A stretch of 9,940 bases of DNA from contig JAEYHP010000123.1 in assembly GCA_023409435.1 (NCBI GenBank), positions 1-9,940 on the forward strand. The letters run 5' to 3'. The notes beneath the pieces are model-generated. The model worked only from the letters and a program-made list of their open reading frames with translations. It searched no databases and was not told the DNA's origin. Origin of the DNA: Bacillota bacterium (lineage in GTDB: Bacteria; Bacillota; Clostridia; Christensenellales; CAG-138). Position numbers and translations under genes: made by a program. The number at the start of each line of letters is the position of its first letter. Within the stretch, counting starts at the first letter, position 1. Positions 1-6,588 of this stretch are shown piece after piece.

Positions 1-1
1 G

Positions 2-229
2 TATACGCCCGCCGTGCTGGTGCACAACCACGGCCCCTTCGCATGGGGCAAGTCCCCTTCGGACGCGGTACACAACGCCGTGGTGCTGGAGGAAGTGGCC
101 ATGATGGCCTGGCACGCGCTTTCCATATCGGGTGGAACGCTTCCGTCCATGCAACAGGAGTTAATGCATAAACATTTCTTCCGCAAGCACGGCGCAGGCG
201 CATACTATGGGCAGGAGAACAGAAAATGA
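2..229 (+). CDS. L-ribulose-5-phosphate 4-epimerase, C-terminal part (AraD/UlaF/SgbE family)
   Basis: Partial gene: the 5' end lies before the window, and the open frame runs from base 2 to the TGA at 227-229 (about 75 residues seen). The visible part matches the C-terminus of class II aldolase-fold epimerases that convert L-ribulose-5-phosphate to D-xylulose-5-phosphate in the cytoplasm. Recognisable family stretches are TPAVLVHNHGPFAWGK, DAVHNAVVLEEVA, then KHFFRKHGAGAYYGQ at the end. The HNHGPFAWG segment carries a conserved metal-site histidine of the family, and the Tyr near the C-terminus is where the family's catalytic Tyr lies. The stop overlaps the start of the next gene (ATGA at 226-229), so the two are translationally coupled. 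From this fragment I cannot separate AraD (arabinose) from UlaF or SgbE (ascorbate/xylulose). The MAW after EEVA recalls UlaF, while the arabinofuranosidase in the window favours AraD. Confidence 0.93.
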   Translation, partial: YTPAVLVHNHGPFAWGKSPSDAVHNAVVLEEVAMMAWHALSISGGTLPSMQQELMHKHFFRKHGAGAYYGQENRK

Positions 230-1059
230 TCAAGGATTGCCGCCTGGGCCTGTATGAAAAGGCCATGCCCGATACGCTGAGTTGGGCCGAAAGACTCTCC
301 GCCGCCAAAGCTGCCGGGTTCGATTATGTGGAAATGAGCGTGGATGAAAGCGACACAAAACAAGCCCGCCTGGATATGTCCAAGTTTGAACGGCTGGCGC
401 TTGTAAAGGATATGATGCAGGAAGGCATTCGCGTGGAATCCATGTGCCTGTCCGGCCACCGCCGCTACCCGCTGGGAAGCTTAAATGCGGACGTGCGCAA
501 AAAGAGCGTGGAGGTCATGCAGAAGGCGATCATACTCGCGGCGGACTTGGGCATCCGTATCATACAGATACCGGGGTACGACGAATACTACAACCCTTCC
601 GACGAGCGGACGCAGAGCTATTTTGGCGAAGGCCTGTATAGCTGCGTGGAAGCCGCTTCCCAGTACGGCGTCATCCTGGGGTTTGAGACCATGGAGCTGC
701 CGTTTATGAACACCGTCTGGAAGGCGATGTTCTGGGTAAAAAAGCTCAACTCCCCATATTTGAAGATATACCCGGATTCGGGCAACATCACCTGCGGCGC
801 GCTTGCGGATTACCGCGCGGTAGCCTCTGACGTCGCCTCGGGCGCGGGACATATCGCGGCGGTGCACTTGAAGGAATCAGCGCCCGGCAAGTACCGGGAG
901 ATTCCATATGGAGAGGGGCATGTGGATTTCAAAGCCATTATTGCAGCGGCAAGAAATATCGGCGTGCGGCGTTTCACCGGTGAGTTCTGGTACAAAGATG
1001 GCGAGGGCTACAAGGAATACCTCGCCAAAAACGCGGCGTTTCTGCGCGAGCAGTTTTAA
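226..1059 (+). CDS. L-ribulose-5-phosphate 3-epimerase, UlaE/SgbU family
   Basis: Cytoplasmic TIM-barrel enzyme (xylose-isomerase-like fold) expected to interconvert L-xylulose-5-phosphate and L-ribulose-5-phosphate, feeding the 4-epimerase encoded just upstream. At 277 residues it is close to the ~284 of E. coli UlaE and collinear with it: GLYEKAMP near residue 8, FDYVEMSVDE at 32-41, SMCLSGHRRYPLGS at 72-85, GIRIIQIPGYD at 109-119. The four metal-binding/catalytic positions known for UlaE appear conserved as E154 (FETME), D184 (YPDSGN), H214 (AVHLKE) and E253 (TGEFW). The start is ATG at 226, inside the end of the 4-epimerase gene, with AGGAG about 8 bases upstream. The gene ends 30 bases before a convergent gene, with no clear terminator between. 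Function is well supported by family. The pathway actually served (arabinose overflow, L-xylulose or ascorbate) is inference. Confidence 0.92.
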   Translation: MIKDCRLGLYEKAMPDTLSWAERLSAAKAAGFDYVEMSVDESDTKQARLDMSKFERLALVKDMMQEGIRVESMCLSGHRRYPLGSLNADVRKKSVEVMQKAIILAADLGIRIIQIPGYDEYYNPSDERTQSYFGEGLYSCVEAASQYGVILGFETMELPFMNTVWKAMFWVKKLNSPYLKIYPDSGNITCGALADYRAVASDVASGAGHIAAVHLKESAPGKYREIPYGEGHVDFKAIIAAARNIGVRRFTGEFWYKDGEGYKEYLAKNAAFLREQF

Positions 1060-1089
1060 CGGAATGCCTGCCGCGCATGTTTAGCGACT

Positions 1090-2409
1090 CTAATCCAGTT
1101 CCGGCAGAATTTTGCGTATCGCTTCCTGATAAGAAAGCAGTTCCTGTTTGATACGGGCAAAATCCAGCGTGAAAAACGCGCCTTTGTGCATCAAAATTTT
1201 GCCGTCAACAATTGTCGTTTCCACATTGGAGGGATTTGCGCTGTAAACGATGGTGGAATACGGATCATAGATGGGCTGCATATTGACGCTGTCGGTTTCA
1301 AGGATAACAATATCCGCCTGCTTGCCCGGCTCAAGCGAGCCGGTAATGTCGGCAAGCCCCAGCGCCTTTGCGCCGTTGATGGTGGCCATCCGCAGCACTT
1401 CACGCGCGGGGTATGCGGCGCGGTCCTGCAAATACAATTTTTGCAGCTTTGCGACCTGCGGCAGCTGCGTGATGATATCCAGCGTGTTTCCGCTCATTGC
1501 CCCATCGCTGCCCAGGCTGACAACAACGCCTTTTTGCTGCATGCTGCGCACAGGTGCAACTCCCTTGGCGCTTTTGGAGTTGGAGCCTGCGTTGTGGGAT
1601 ATTTTTACGCCGCGCTTTGCCAGTATTTCAATATCGGCGTCGTTTGCATGTATGGCGTGCGCGGCCAGAAAATGCTCGTCTAAAATGCCAAGGCTGTCCA
1701 GCCAGGCAAATGGCGTCGTACCGTATTTTGTGCGCCATTCCTCCTGCACATAATCCATTTCTGATACATTCATGGACATCACAAGGTTGTTTTCGCGCGC
1801 GATTTTGTGGCATTCTCGTAAATGTGCCGCATCGTTTGTGTACGGCGCATGGCAATTGACCGCAGGCCTGATGCGCGGATGTCCCTTCCAATTTGCGATC
1901 AGTTCATGCGTATGCGCTATTCCGCCGTATGGTTCCTTCGCATCCGGCGCAGGGCGGCACATGACGGTTTCGGATAAAACAGCCCGGATACCACTGGCTT
2001 CCGCGGCCATCGCGATTTCATTTTCAAAATAATAGCTGTCAAAAACGGTGGTAACGCCGCCGCGCAGCAGCTCCGCAAAGGCATAGTTTGCTCCTGCAAC
2101 GGCCATTTCGCGGTTCATCGCCCGGTTTTCCAGCGGAAACAGGTAGCGGTTGAGCCTGTCCGGAATATCGTCTCCAAGCGTACGGAAAACGATCATCGGC
2201 AGATGCGAATGCGTATTGATAAAGCCCGGCATCACGATTTTGCCGCGGCAATCGAGCACTTGAAGTCCGCTTGTGTTTTCAGGCGCTTGGATGGAAGGCC
2301 CAACTGCCTCGATTTTGCCGTCCCGTACGAAAACAAAGCCATCCTGGATCATGGTATCCTGCTCATCCATTGTGAGCACAATTGCGTTGTGTAAAAGAAG
2401 ATCAGCCAA
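1090..2409 (-). CDS. Amidohydrolase, TRZ/ATZ (SAH/MTA deaminase-like) family, with a substituted metal ligand
   Basis: Full-length 439-residue member of the amidohydrolase superfamily, subgroup of S-adenosylhomocysteine/methylthioadenosine, guanine, cytosine and chlorotriazine hydrolases. No signal peptide is visible, so it is cytoplasmic. Visible landmarks: small beta-domain at 1-60 and 365-410, VMPGFINTHSH with the HxH metal pair H67/H69, CHAPYT around H187, AHAIH with H251, SHNAGSNSKSAKGVAPV at 271-287, and LGSDGAMSGN with the metal Asp D302. In this subgroup a third metal His sits three residues before a catalytic Glu (HxxE). Here that place is NVSE (N214, E217), so the His is Asn. The gene is last in the operon, after the transporter's binding protein, so it probably acts on the imported compound. 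The start is TTG at 2409 with GGGGG about 9 bases upstream; the next in-frame Met is residue 14, inside the conserved fold. Family is secure; substrate and even catalytic competence are open. Confidence 0.9.
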   Translation of the reverse strand: MADLLLHNAIVLTMDEQDTMIQDGFVFVRDGKIEAVGPSIQAPENTSGLQVLDCRGKIVMPGFINTHSHLPMIVFRTLGDDIPDRLNRYLFPLENRAMNREMAVAGANYAFAELLRGGVTTVFDSYYFENEIAMAAEASGIRAVLSETVMCRPAPDAKEPYGGIAHTHELIANWKGHPRIRPAVNCHAPYTNDAAHLRECHKIARENNLVMSMNVSEMDYVQEEWRTKYGTTPFAWLDSLGILDEHFLAAHAIHANDADIEILAKRGVKISHNAGSNSKSAKGVAPVRSMQQKGVVVSLGSDGAMSGNTLDIITQLPQVAKLQKLYLQDRAAYPAREVLRMATINGAKALGLADITGSLEPGKQADIVILETDSVNMQPIYDPYSTIVYSANPSNVETTIVDGKILMHKGAFFTLDFARIKQELLSYQEAIRKILPELD

Positions 2410-2433
2410 GAAAATTTACCCCCGAATGCAGTC

Positions 2434-2470
2434 CAGCATGCGGGCCGGTCTATACCGGCCCGCAGTGCTG
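2434..2470 (-). other. Strong intra-operon hairpin between binding-protein and amidohydrolase genes
   Basis: The 89-base gap between these two genes holds a long inverted repeat. Bases 2440-2449 (GCGGGCCGGT) are exactly complementary to 2454-2463, with a 4-base loop (CTAT on the + strand). The stem extends by T2439/A2464 and by CAGCA 2434-2438 with TGCTG 2466-2470, leaving one bulged base at 2465. On the operon strand no run of T follows directly; AAATTTTC comes some 20 bases later. It therefore looks less like a full terminator than an attenuating or mRNA-protecting hairpin. Such elements often follow binding-protein genes and keep that protein in excess. The role is inferred. Confidence 0.6.
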
Positions 2471-2498
2471 TGCGTTTAAAATTAGCGGCCAGCCGCGG

Positions 2499-3623
2499 TT
2501 AGGAGTTGAGCGTGCGGTTCCACAGGTCTACCCAGGCGGCAAGCTGTGCGTTTACCACCTTGAAATCCACAACATTGGATTTGTCGGCAATTTCAATGGT
2601 GGTGAGCTTGGCTGCAACATCGTCGGAAAGTTCTACCTGCGTGTTTACGGTAGATTCCGGAACGTTGATGGCGCCCGCCAGCTGGCTTTCCGCAGAGAGC
2701 ACGTGGTCTACGAACAGATACGCGAGATCCTTTTGGTCGGAGGTCTTCACGATGTTGATCGTATTGAAGTTGAGGTATGCGCCCTCAGCCGGATCAAGGA
2801 ACACAAGGTTGGCCGTGGTATCGTCGCCCATCGTGTTGTAGGCGAACTCTGCCGCAAGCGCAACCTTGATTTCGCCGGAGGCAAACATGTTCTTTAAGTC
2901 GGAGGACTTGGAGTACGTCTTTACGATGTTGGGCTTGAGCGCTTCAAGCGCCTTGAATGCAGCTTCACCGTTATCGGTCGCATAATCCACGCCCGCATAT
3001 TTTGCAGCAATGGTAACGGTGGCGGGGCCAAATGTCGTCGCGATATCGGGAATTGCAATGGCGTTTGCAAGTTTTGCATCCCACAGATCCGCAAATGAGA
3101 TGATTTCCACTTCATCCGAATTGTAGATGATACCCAGGCGGTTCATCGTGGTGGGAGGGCCCTGCTTGGTGTCCCTAAAGACGGAGGCCTTTTCCAGCAG
3201 GAATTCCGCGTTCGGTACGCGCGAATAATCAAATTCGTCGAACAGGCCCGCGTCAAAGCCGTCCTGCGCGTACTGCTGGGCAAGATAAATCACGTCAACG
3301 TCGGAGTTCGGATCATTCTTGAGCTTGGTAAGACGCTCGGAGTTTGTTCCGGCATCATAGACGACGGTGCAGCCGTATTTTTCTTCAAACGGTTTGATAA
3401 CGGCTTCAATGATTTTGTCATTCGCCAGAGCGAAGTTGGATACGATCAGCTCCACGCCTTCAAAAGACGGGGTTTCCTCAGGCACGGGCTCGCCTTCGGG
3501 AGCGGCTGAGGGCGTTGCTTCCGCCACAGGCGCTTCAGTTGGCGCGGGTGCAGGCGCGGGCGCGCAGGCAGACAGTAAACCCAGGCAGAGCAGACAGGCA
3601 AGTACAATTCTCATCTTCTTCAT
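2499..3623 (-). CDS. ABC transporter substrate-binding lipoprotein, polyamine/opine/iron type (PotD-like)
   Basis: A 374-residue extracellular solute-binding protein. The N-terminus is a lipoprotein signal (positively charged MKKMR, hydrophobic core, lipobox L-S-A-C with the lipidated Cys at residue 20). A Pro/Ala/Glu-rich tether of about 30 residues follows, then the binding domain from about residue 54 (ELIVSNFALANDKI). The segment KPFEEKYGCTVVYDAGTNSE and the later DVDVIYLAQQYAQDGFDAGLFDEFD resemble the spermidine/putrescine and ferric-ion binding families (COG0687/COG1840 type), as do the accompanying permeases and ATPase. The start is ATG at 3623 with GAGGAGG seven bases upstream. It is fourth in the operon, 61 bases after the ATPase gene and before a deaminase-like amidohydrolase. 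That neighbourhood argues for a substrate hydrolysed by that enzyme rather than a plain polyamine. The ligand cannot be read from sequence. Confidence 0.9.
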   Translation of the reverse strand: MKKMRIVLACLLCLGLLSACAPAPAPAPTEAPVAEATPSAAPEGEPVPEETPSFEGVELIVSNFALANDKIIEAVIKPFEEKYGCTVVYDAGTNSERLTKLKNDPNSDVDVIYLAQQYAQDGFDAGLFDEFDYSRVPNAEFLLEKASVFRDTKQGPPTTMNRLGIIYNSDEVEIISFADLWDAKLANAIAIPDIATTFGPATVTIAAKYAGVDYATDNGEAAFKALEALKPNIVKTYSKSSDLKNMFASGEIKVALAAEFAYNTMGDDTTANLVFLDPAEGAYLNFNTINIVKTSDQKDLAYLFVDHVLSAESQLAGAINVPESTVNTQVELSDDVAAKLTTIEIADKSNVVDFKVVNAQLAAWVDLWNRTLNS

Positions 3624-3655
3624 TTCAGGGCCTCCTCATTTGTTTTTTATATTTC

Positions 3656-3685
3656 ATCACAGACACTTTGTACCTGTGTTGTGAT
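3656..3685 (-). other. Imperfect inverted repeat at the ATPase/binding-protein junction
   Basis: ATCACA (3656-3661) pairs with TGTGAT (3680-3685), and the inner ACAC (3663-3666) pairs with GTGT (3676-3679). This gives a roughly 10-bp stem with one bulged G and a 9-base loop. It overlaps the ATPase stop codon and lies just ahead of the strong ribosome binding site of the binding-protein gene. It could be an RNA processing or stabilising element that raises binding-protein expression. It is AT-rich and modest in strength, so the assignment is tentative. Confidence 0.3.
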
Positions 3686-4722
3686 CACACAACAATCAGC
3701 TTGTCCTTGGGGAAGTGCAGCCGCACCTTGTCGTTGGGCGCAAGCGGCGGCGTTACCCCGTCCGTTGCGATCAGATCGCCAAAGGGCGTATTGATTTTGT
3801 ACTGATACACCTTCCCGAGATAAGTCCGCACGGCGATCCGGCCTTCTATGACGTTGCTCTCCGGCGTTCCATCACGCAGGATGACGATGTCTTCCGGGCG
3901 TATGGTGCCCTTACGTGTTTTTTGCGCGCCTGTATCCGGTTCAAGGGCTGCAAAGCGTATGCCGTTACCGTAATACCCGTCCGCCTCGCTGTGCAGTTTA
4001 AAGAAGTTTTCAAACCCCACAAACCGCGCTACGAATTCCGTCTTCGGCCGGGCATATATGGTCTCCGGGCTGTCATACTGCTCTATGACGCCATCGTTCA
4101 TGACGGCTACTTTATCGGATATGGAAAAACACTCTTCCTGGTCATGCGTCACAAAAACCGAAGTGATGCCCATTTTCTGCTGCAACTCCCGGATTTCAAC
4201 GCGCATTTTCAGCCGCAGCTTTGCATCGAGGTTGGAAAGCGGCTCGTCCAGCAAAAGCAGCTCCGGCCCTACCACAAGCGCCCTCGCAAGGGCGACGCGC
4301 TGCCGCTGTCCGCCTGAAAGTTCACGCGGATAGCGCTTCCCAAATTCCGGAAGGTCCACTGTCTGTAAAATGGCCTGAACCCTTTTCCCCATCTCACTTT
4401 TCGGGATATGGCGCATTTTGAGGCCAAACGCAATATTATCGGCAACCGTCATATGGGGAAACAGCGCGTAGCTCTGAAAAACAATGCCGAAATTGCGTTT
4501 GTGAATGGGCGTATTGGTGTATTCCTTGCCTTTGACAAATACATTGCCCGCGCCAGGCTGTATGAACCCGCCCAGGACGCGAAGCGTCGTTGTTTTGCCG
4601 CAGCCGGAAGGGCCAAGCAGCGATACAAGCTGGCCTTCCTCAACGTCTAGGGAGAGCTTGTCCAATATCTTCTTGTGACCGTCGTATGAAACATCGATAT
4701 CCCGCAACTCGATATACGCCAT
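3685..4722 (-). CDS. ABC transporter ATP-binding protein, PotA/FbpC-type
   Basis: A 345-residue cytoplasmic ATPase that powers the importer encoded around it. All nucleotide-binding motifs are intact: Walker A GPSGCGKT at 37-44, Q-loop Gln83 (VFQSYALFPH), signature LSGGQ at 135-139, Walker B LLLLDE at 155-160 with catalytic E160, D-loop SNLD, and H-loop H193 (THDQEE). After about residue 235 comes a C-terminal TOBE-like regulatory domain (IRPEDIVIL, then GRIAVRTYLGKVYQYKI), as in the polyamine, iron and maltose subfamilies. The start is ATG at 4722 with AAGGA seven bases upstream, 13 bases after the second permease gene. The length fits the family. The subfamily is secure; substrate specificity is set by the permeases and binding protein, not by this subunit. 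Confidence 0.95.
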   Translation of the reverse strand: MAYIELRDIDVSYDGHKKILDKLSLDVEEGQLVSLLGPSGCGKTTTLRVLGGFIQPGAGNVFVKGKEYTNTPIHKRNFGIVFQSYALFPHMTVADNIAFGLKMRHIPKSEMGKRVQAILQTVDLPEFGKRYPRELSGGQRQRVALARALVVGPELLLLDEPLSNLDAKLRLKMRVEIRELQQKMGITSVFVTHDQEECFSISDKVAVMNDGVIEQYDSPETIYARPKTEFVARFVGFENFFKLHSEADGYYGNGIRFAALEPDTGAQKTRKGTIRPEDIVILRDGTPESNVIEGRIAVRTYLGKVYQYKINTPFGDLIATDGVTPPLAPNDKVRLHFPKDKLIVV

Positions 4723-4735
4723 TTGCTTTTCCTTT

Positions 4736-5518
4736 CTACCCTATCCGGCTTCCCGCACGCACAAGCTTTTCGCTGACCACCATAATCAGTACCGACATCA
4801 GCATCATCAGGACGGAAAGCGCCGAAACCGTGGGATCATAGTTATACTCGATATAATTCATCATGGCGACGGGCAGCGGGACCACACCCGGCCCGGACAA
4901 GAAAATGGTAAGCGGAACATTGTTAAACGCATTGATGAATGCCAGCAAAAAAGCTGAAACGATTCCCGAGCTGATATTCGGCAATACGACTTTGAAAAAC
5001 ACCGTCGCCCTCGTTGCCCCAAGGCTCATTCCGGCCTCTTCTATGGCGAAATCAAGGCTGTCTATGCTTGCGCCTATGATGCGAAAAGCATAGGTAACCA
5101 CTGAGACCGCAAGCCCAACCAACAGCGCGATGCGTACGTTAAGCCGTAAGGCTACGATGATGAACACAAACAGGGAGAAGCCGACAACCACCTGTGGCAC
5201 CATATTGGGCGAGAAGAACAGATCTTTAATTAACTGCTTGCCGCGGAAGTGATAGCGGCTTAAGGCATACGCGCCCGGTATGCCAACCAGCAGTGCAAGA
5301 ACAGTCGCAGCTGTTGAAACAACAATGCTCAATTGAAAGGAATCCATAAAGCTTTTGGTTTCAAAGACCTTTGCATACCATTTCAGGCTGAAACCAACCG
5401 GCGGGAAGCTGATGTAACTCTCGGTCGTGAAGGAGGTAAGCGCAATCATCACCAGCGGCGCGAATATAAAAAAGTAAACAAGCACCGTTACGCCAAGCAG
5501 AAACTTGCTTTTTTTCAT
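4736..5518 (-). CDS. ABC transporter permease, PotC-like
   Basis: A 260-residue integral membrane protein with about six hydrophobic segments (near 7-27, 62-86, 105-125, 130-150, 184-206 and 232-250). The cytoplasmic EAA loop that docks on the ATPase is visible at about 160-180 (EEAGMSLGATRATVFFKVVLP), with the usual G and final P. This is the second, shorter permease of PotB/PotC-type pairs, starting with a short cytoplasmic N-terminus (MKKSKF). The start ATG at 5518 overlaps the stop of the preceding permease gene (ATGA) and has GGAGG seven bases upstream, so the two subunits are likely made in equal amounts. It should form the translocation channel together with the first permease. Confidence 0.92.
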   Translation of the reverse strand: MKKSKFLLGVTVLVYFFIFAPLVMIALTSFTTESYISFPPVGFSLKWYAKVFETKSFMDSFQLSIVVSTAATVLALLVGIPGAYALSRYHFRGKQLIKDLFFSPNMVPQVVVGFSLFVFIIVALRLNVRIALLVGLAVSVVTYAFRIIGASIDSLDFAIEEAGMSLGATRATVFFKVVLPNISSGIVSAFLLAFINAFNNVPLTIFLSGPGVVPLPVAMMNYIEYNYDPTVSALSVLMMLMSVLIMVVSEKLVRAGSRIG

Positions 5519-6351
5519 TTCGCCGCCTCCGTTCTGCTGATTTTGGAGGAGATCCCGTTTAGAACGCCGACCACAACATAAGAAATGACAATCATCAGCG
5601 CCGAGATTACTGAAGCGGCATCCCAGTTATTGAGCAGCATCGCCTGCTGGTAAACAAGCGTTGACATCATCATGTTGCGGTTGCCGCCAAGCATCAGCGG
5701 CGTGCTGTAAGCCGAAGCTGTGCCTGCAAACACAAGAACGCTGCCCACAATAATGCCGGGCATGCTCAAAGGTACAACCACACGCAGAAAGGAGACAAAA
5801 CGGTTGGCCCCAAGGCTCAATGCGGCTTCCTGCACCTCTTCGCCGATATTCTCCATAACGCTTACGAGCGACGTTAACATAATGGGCAAAAACAGATAGA
5901 CGGAGCCTACGACAATCGCACCTTCTGTAAAAAGCATGCGCAGCGGCTCGTCTAAAATCCCGATGCTCGTGAGCAGTTTGTTGATAATGCCTTCCTGCCC
6001 AAGTATGACAATCCAAGCAAAGGCGCGCACAACGGTATTGGTCAGCAGCGGAAAAGTCGCCAAAGCGATCATAAGGCCCTTACGGCCGCGTTTCATGCGC
6101 GATATATAGTAGGAAACCGGCAGCGCGAGCACAACACAGATCAGGCAGGTTATGAGCGCCACGCGTATGGTGCGCGCCAAGATGCCAAGATAGAAGCTGT
6201 CTGTCAGAAAGTCCGTATATAGGGAAAGCGATAACTGCCCATCTGCTACAAAGGATGGGAATATCACGCGAAGGATCGGCACGATTAAAAACAGCACGAT
6301 CAGCGCCAGGCCGGGTACGAGCAGCAATATCCATATCTTTTTGTTTTTCAT
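5515..6351 (-). CDS. ABC transporter permease, PotB-like (first gene of operon)
   Basis: A 278-residue membrane protein with about six hydrophobic segments (near 7-29, 63-84, 95-117, 144-166, 196-216 and 247-268). It has a clear EAA loop at about 173-194 (VQEAALSLGANRFVSFLRVVVP) for contact with the ATPase. Size, topology and its pairing with a PotC-like partner place it in the PotB type of the polyamine/opine/ferric import permeases. The start is ATG at 6351 with AGGAGG eight bases upstream. It is the first gene after the promoter in the divergent region and ends by overlapping the next permease gene by four bases. Confidence 0.92.
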   Translation of the reverse strand: MKNKKIWILLLVPGLALIVLFLIVPILRVIFPSFVADGQLSLSLYTDFLTDSFYLGILARTIRVALITCLICVVLALPVSYYISRMKRGRKGLMIALATFPLLTNTVVRAFAWIVILGQEGIINKLLTSIGILDEPLRMLFTEGAIVVGSVYLFLPIMLTSLVSVMENIGEEVQEAALSLGANRFVSFLRVVVPLSMPGIIVGSVLVFAGTASAYSTPLMLGGNRNMMMSTLVYQQAMLLNNWDAASVISALMIVISYVVVGVLNGISSKISRTEAAK

Positions 6352-6411
6352 ACCCTAGCCCTCCTGTAATCTCCCCCGCTACCGAAACAACAATAGTCTG
6401 TCCTTAATGTC

Positions 6412-6459
6412 TATAAAAAAGCCTTTGATCGGATATGATGCAAGTTTTGATTTTTTATA
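6412..6459. repeat. A/T-tract inverted repeat in the operon leader
   Basis: TATAAAAAA at 6412-6420 is the exact complement of TTTTTTATA at 6451-6459, with 30 bases between. It lies just downstream of the predicted operon start point, inside the untranslated leader. It may be a binding site, a weak RNA stem enclosing a 30-base loop, or simply chance in AT-rich DNA. Only the repeat itself is certain. Confidence 0.35.
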
Positions 6460-6463
6460 CTTC

Positions 6464-6492
6464 ATTATACAAGCGGCATCCCATAATCACAA
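6464..6492 (-). promoter_or_regulatory. Predicted sigma-A-type promoter for the transporter/amidohydrolase operon
   Basis: Read on the minus strand, -35 TTGTGA (6487-6492 on +) and a perfect -10 TATAAT (6464-6469 on +) are separated by 17 bases, the optimal spacing. This predicts a start near 6457 and a leader of about 106 bases before the first permease gene. The imperfect -35 (4 of 6) fits a promoter that needs an activator, as expected for a LysR-regulated target. Confidence 0.6.
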
Positions 6493-6508
6493 TATTATAT
6501 ATATTATG
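6482..6508. promoter_or_regulatory. AT-rich dyads overlapping the operon -35 (possible LysR activation site)
   Basis: CATAAT at 6482-6487 is mirrored by ATTATG at 6503-6508. Within this span ATAAT (6483-6487) also pairs with ATTAT (6494-6498) around a 6-base spacer. The half-sites resemble those of the box at 6515-6529 (ATAAC/GTTAT). The position, roughly -25 to -51 from the predicted start and covering the -35 element, is where LysR-type activators place their weaker activation-binding site. The region is low-complexity AT DNA, so chance symmetry is a real possibility. Confidence 0.3.
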
Positions 6509-6537
6509 TTTACAATAACCTAAAGTTATGATAAATT
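6509..6537 (+). promoter_or_regulatory. Weak candidate promoter for the LysR-type regulator gene
   Basis: TTTACA at 6509-6514 is a 5-of-6 match to the -35 consensus. TAAATT at 6532-6537, 17 bases later, is a 4-of-6 match to the -10 and lies about 50 bases before the regulator's start codon. If used, the dyad at 6515-6529 lies inside its spacer, giving the autorepression typical of LysR-type genes. The -10 is poor, so this is tentative. Confidence 0.25.
6515..6529. promoter_or_regulatory. LysR-type operator box (T-N11-A dyad)
   Basis: ATAAC-CTAAA-GTTAT is a perfect 5-bp dyad of the T-N11-A form that defines LysR-family recognition sites. Its centre (6522) lies 65 bases upstream of the operon start predicted from the -10/-35 pair, the canonical place for the LysR recognition-binding site. 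It sits in the divergent region between the regulator gene and the operon, supporting control of the operon by that regulator. Binding is inferred. Confidence 0.55.
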
Positions 6538-6588
6538 GATGCCAATAGTATAGAGGCTTAGCGAAAGTTTTTATGCGAGGTGCGGCAG

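Noticed and set aside
481..867. 128-codon minus-strand open frame inside the 3-epimerase gene
   Set aside because: It is antisense to a well-conserved enzyme gene, has no ribosome binding site and no recognisable motif: a shadow of GC-rich codons.
1060..1089. Shared bidirectional terminator between the convergent 3-epimerase and amidohydrolase genes
   Set aside because: The 30-base gap has no convincing stem and no T run on either side.
2382..2897. 171-codon plus-strand open frame across the binding-protein gene end
   Set aside because: It is antisense to the lipoprotein gene and runs through the intra-operon hairpin. Composition is irregular, with no start signal and no family resemblance.
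6352..6457. Possible riboswitch in the operon leader (purine or guanidine type, given the deaminase)
   Set aside because: I looked for the conserved cores of the purine riboswitch and similar elements and found none. The only pairing seen is the A/T-tract repeat, which is not a known aptamer.
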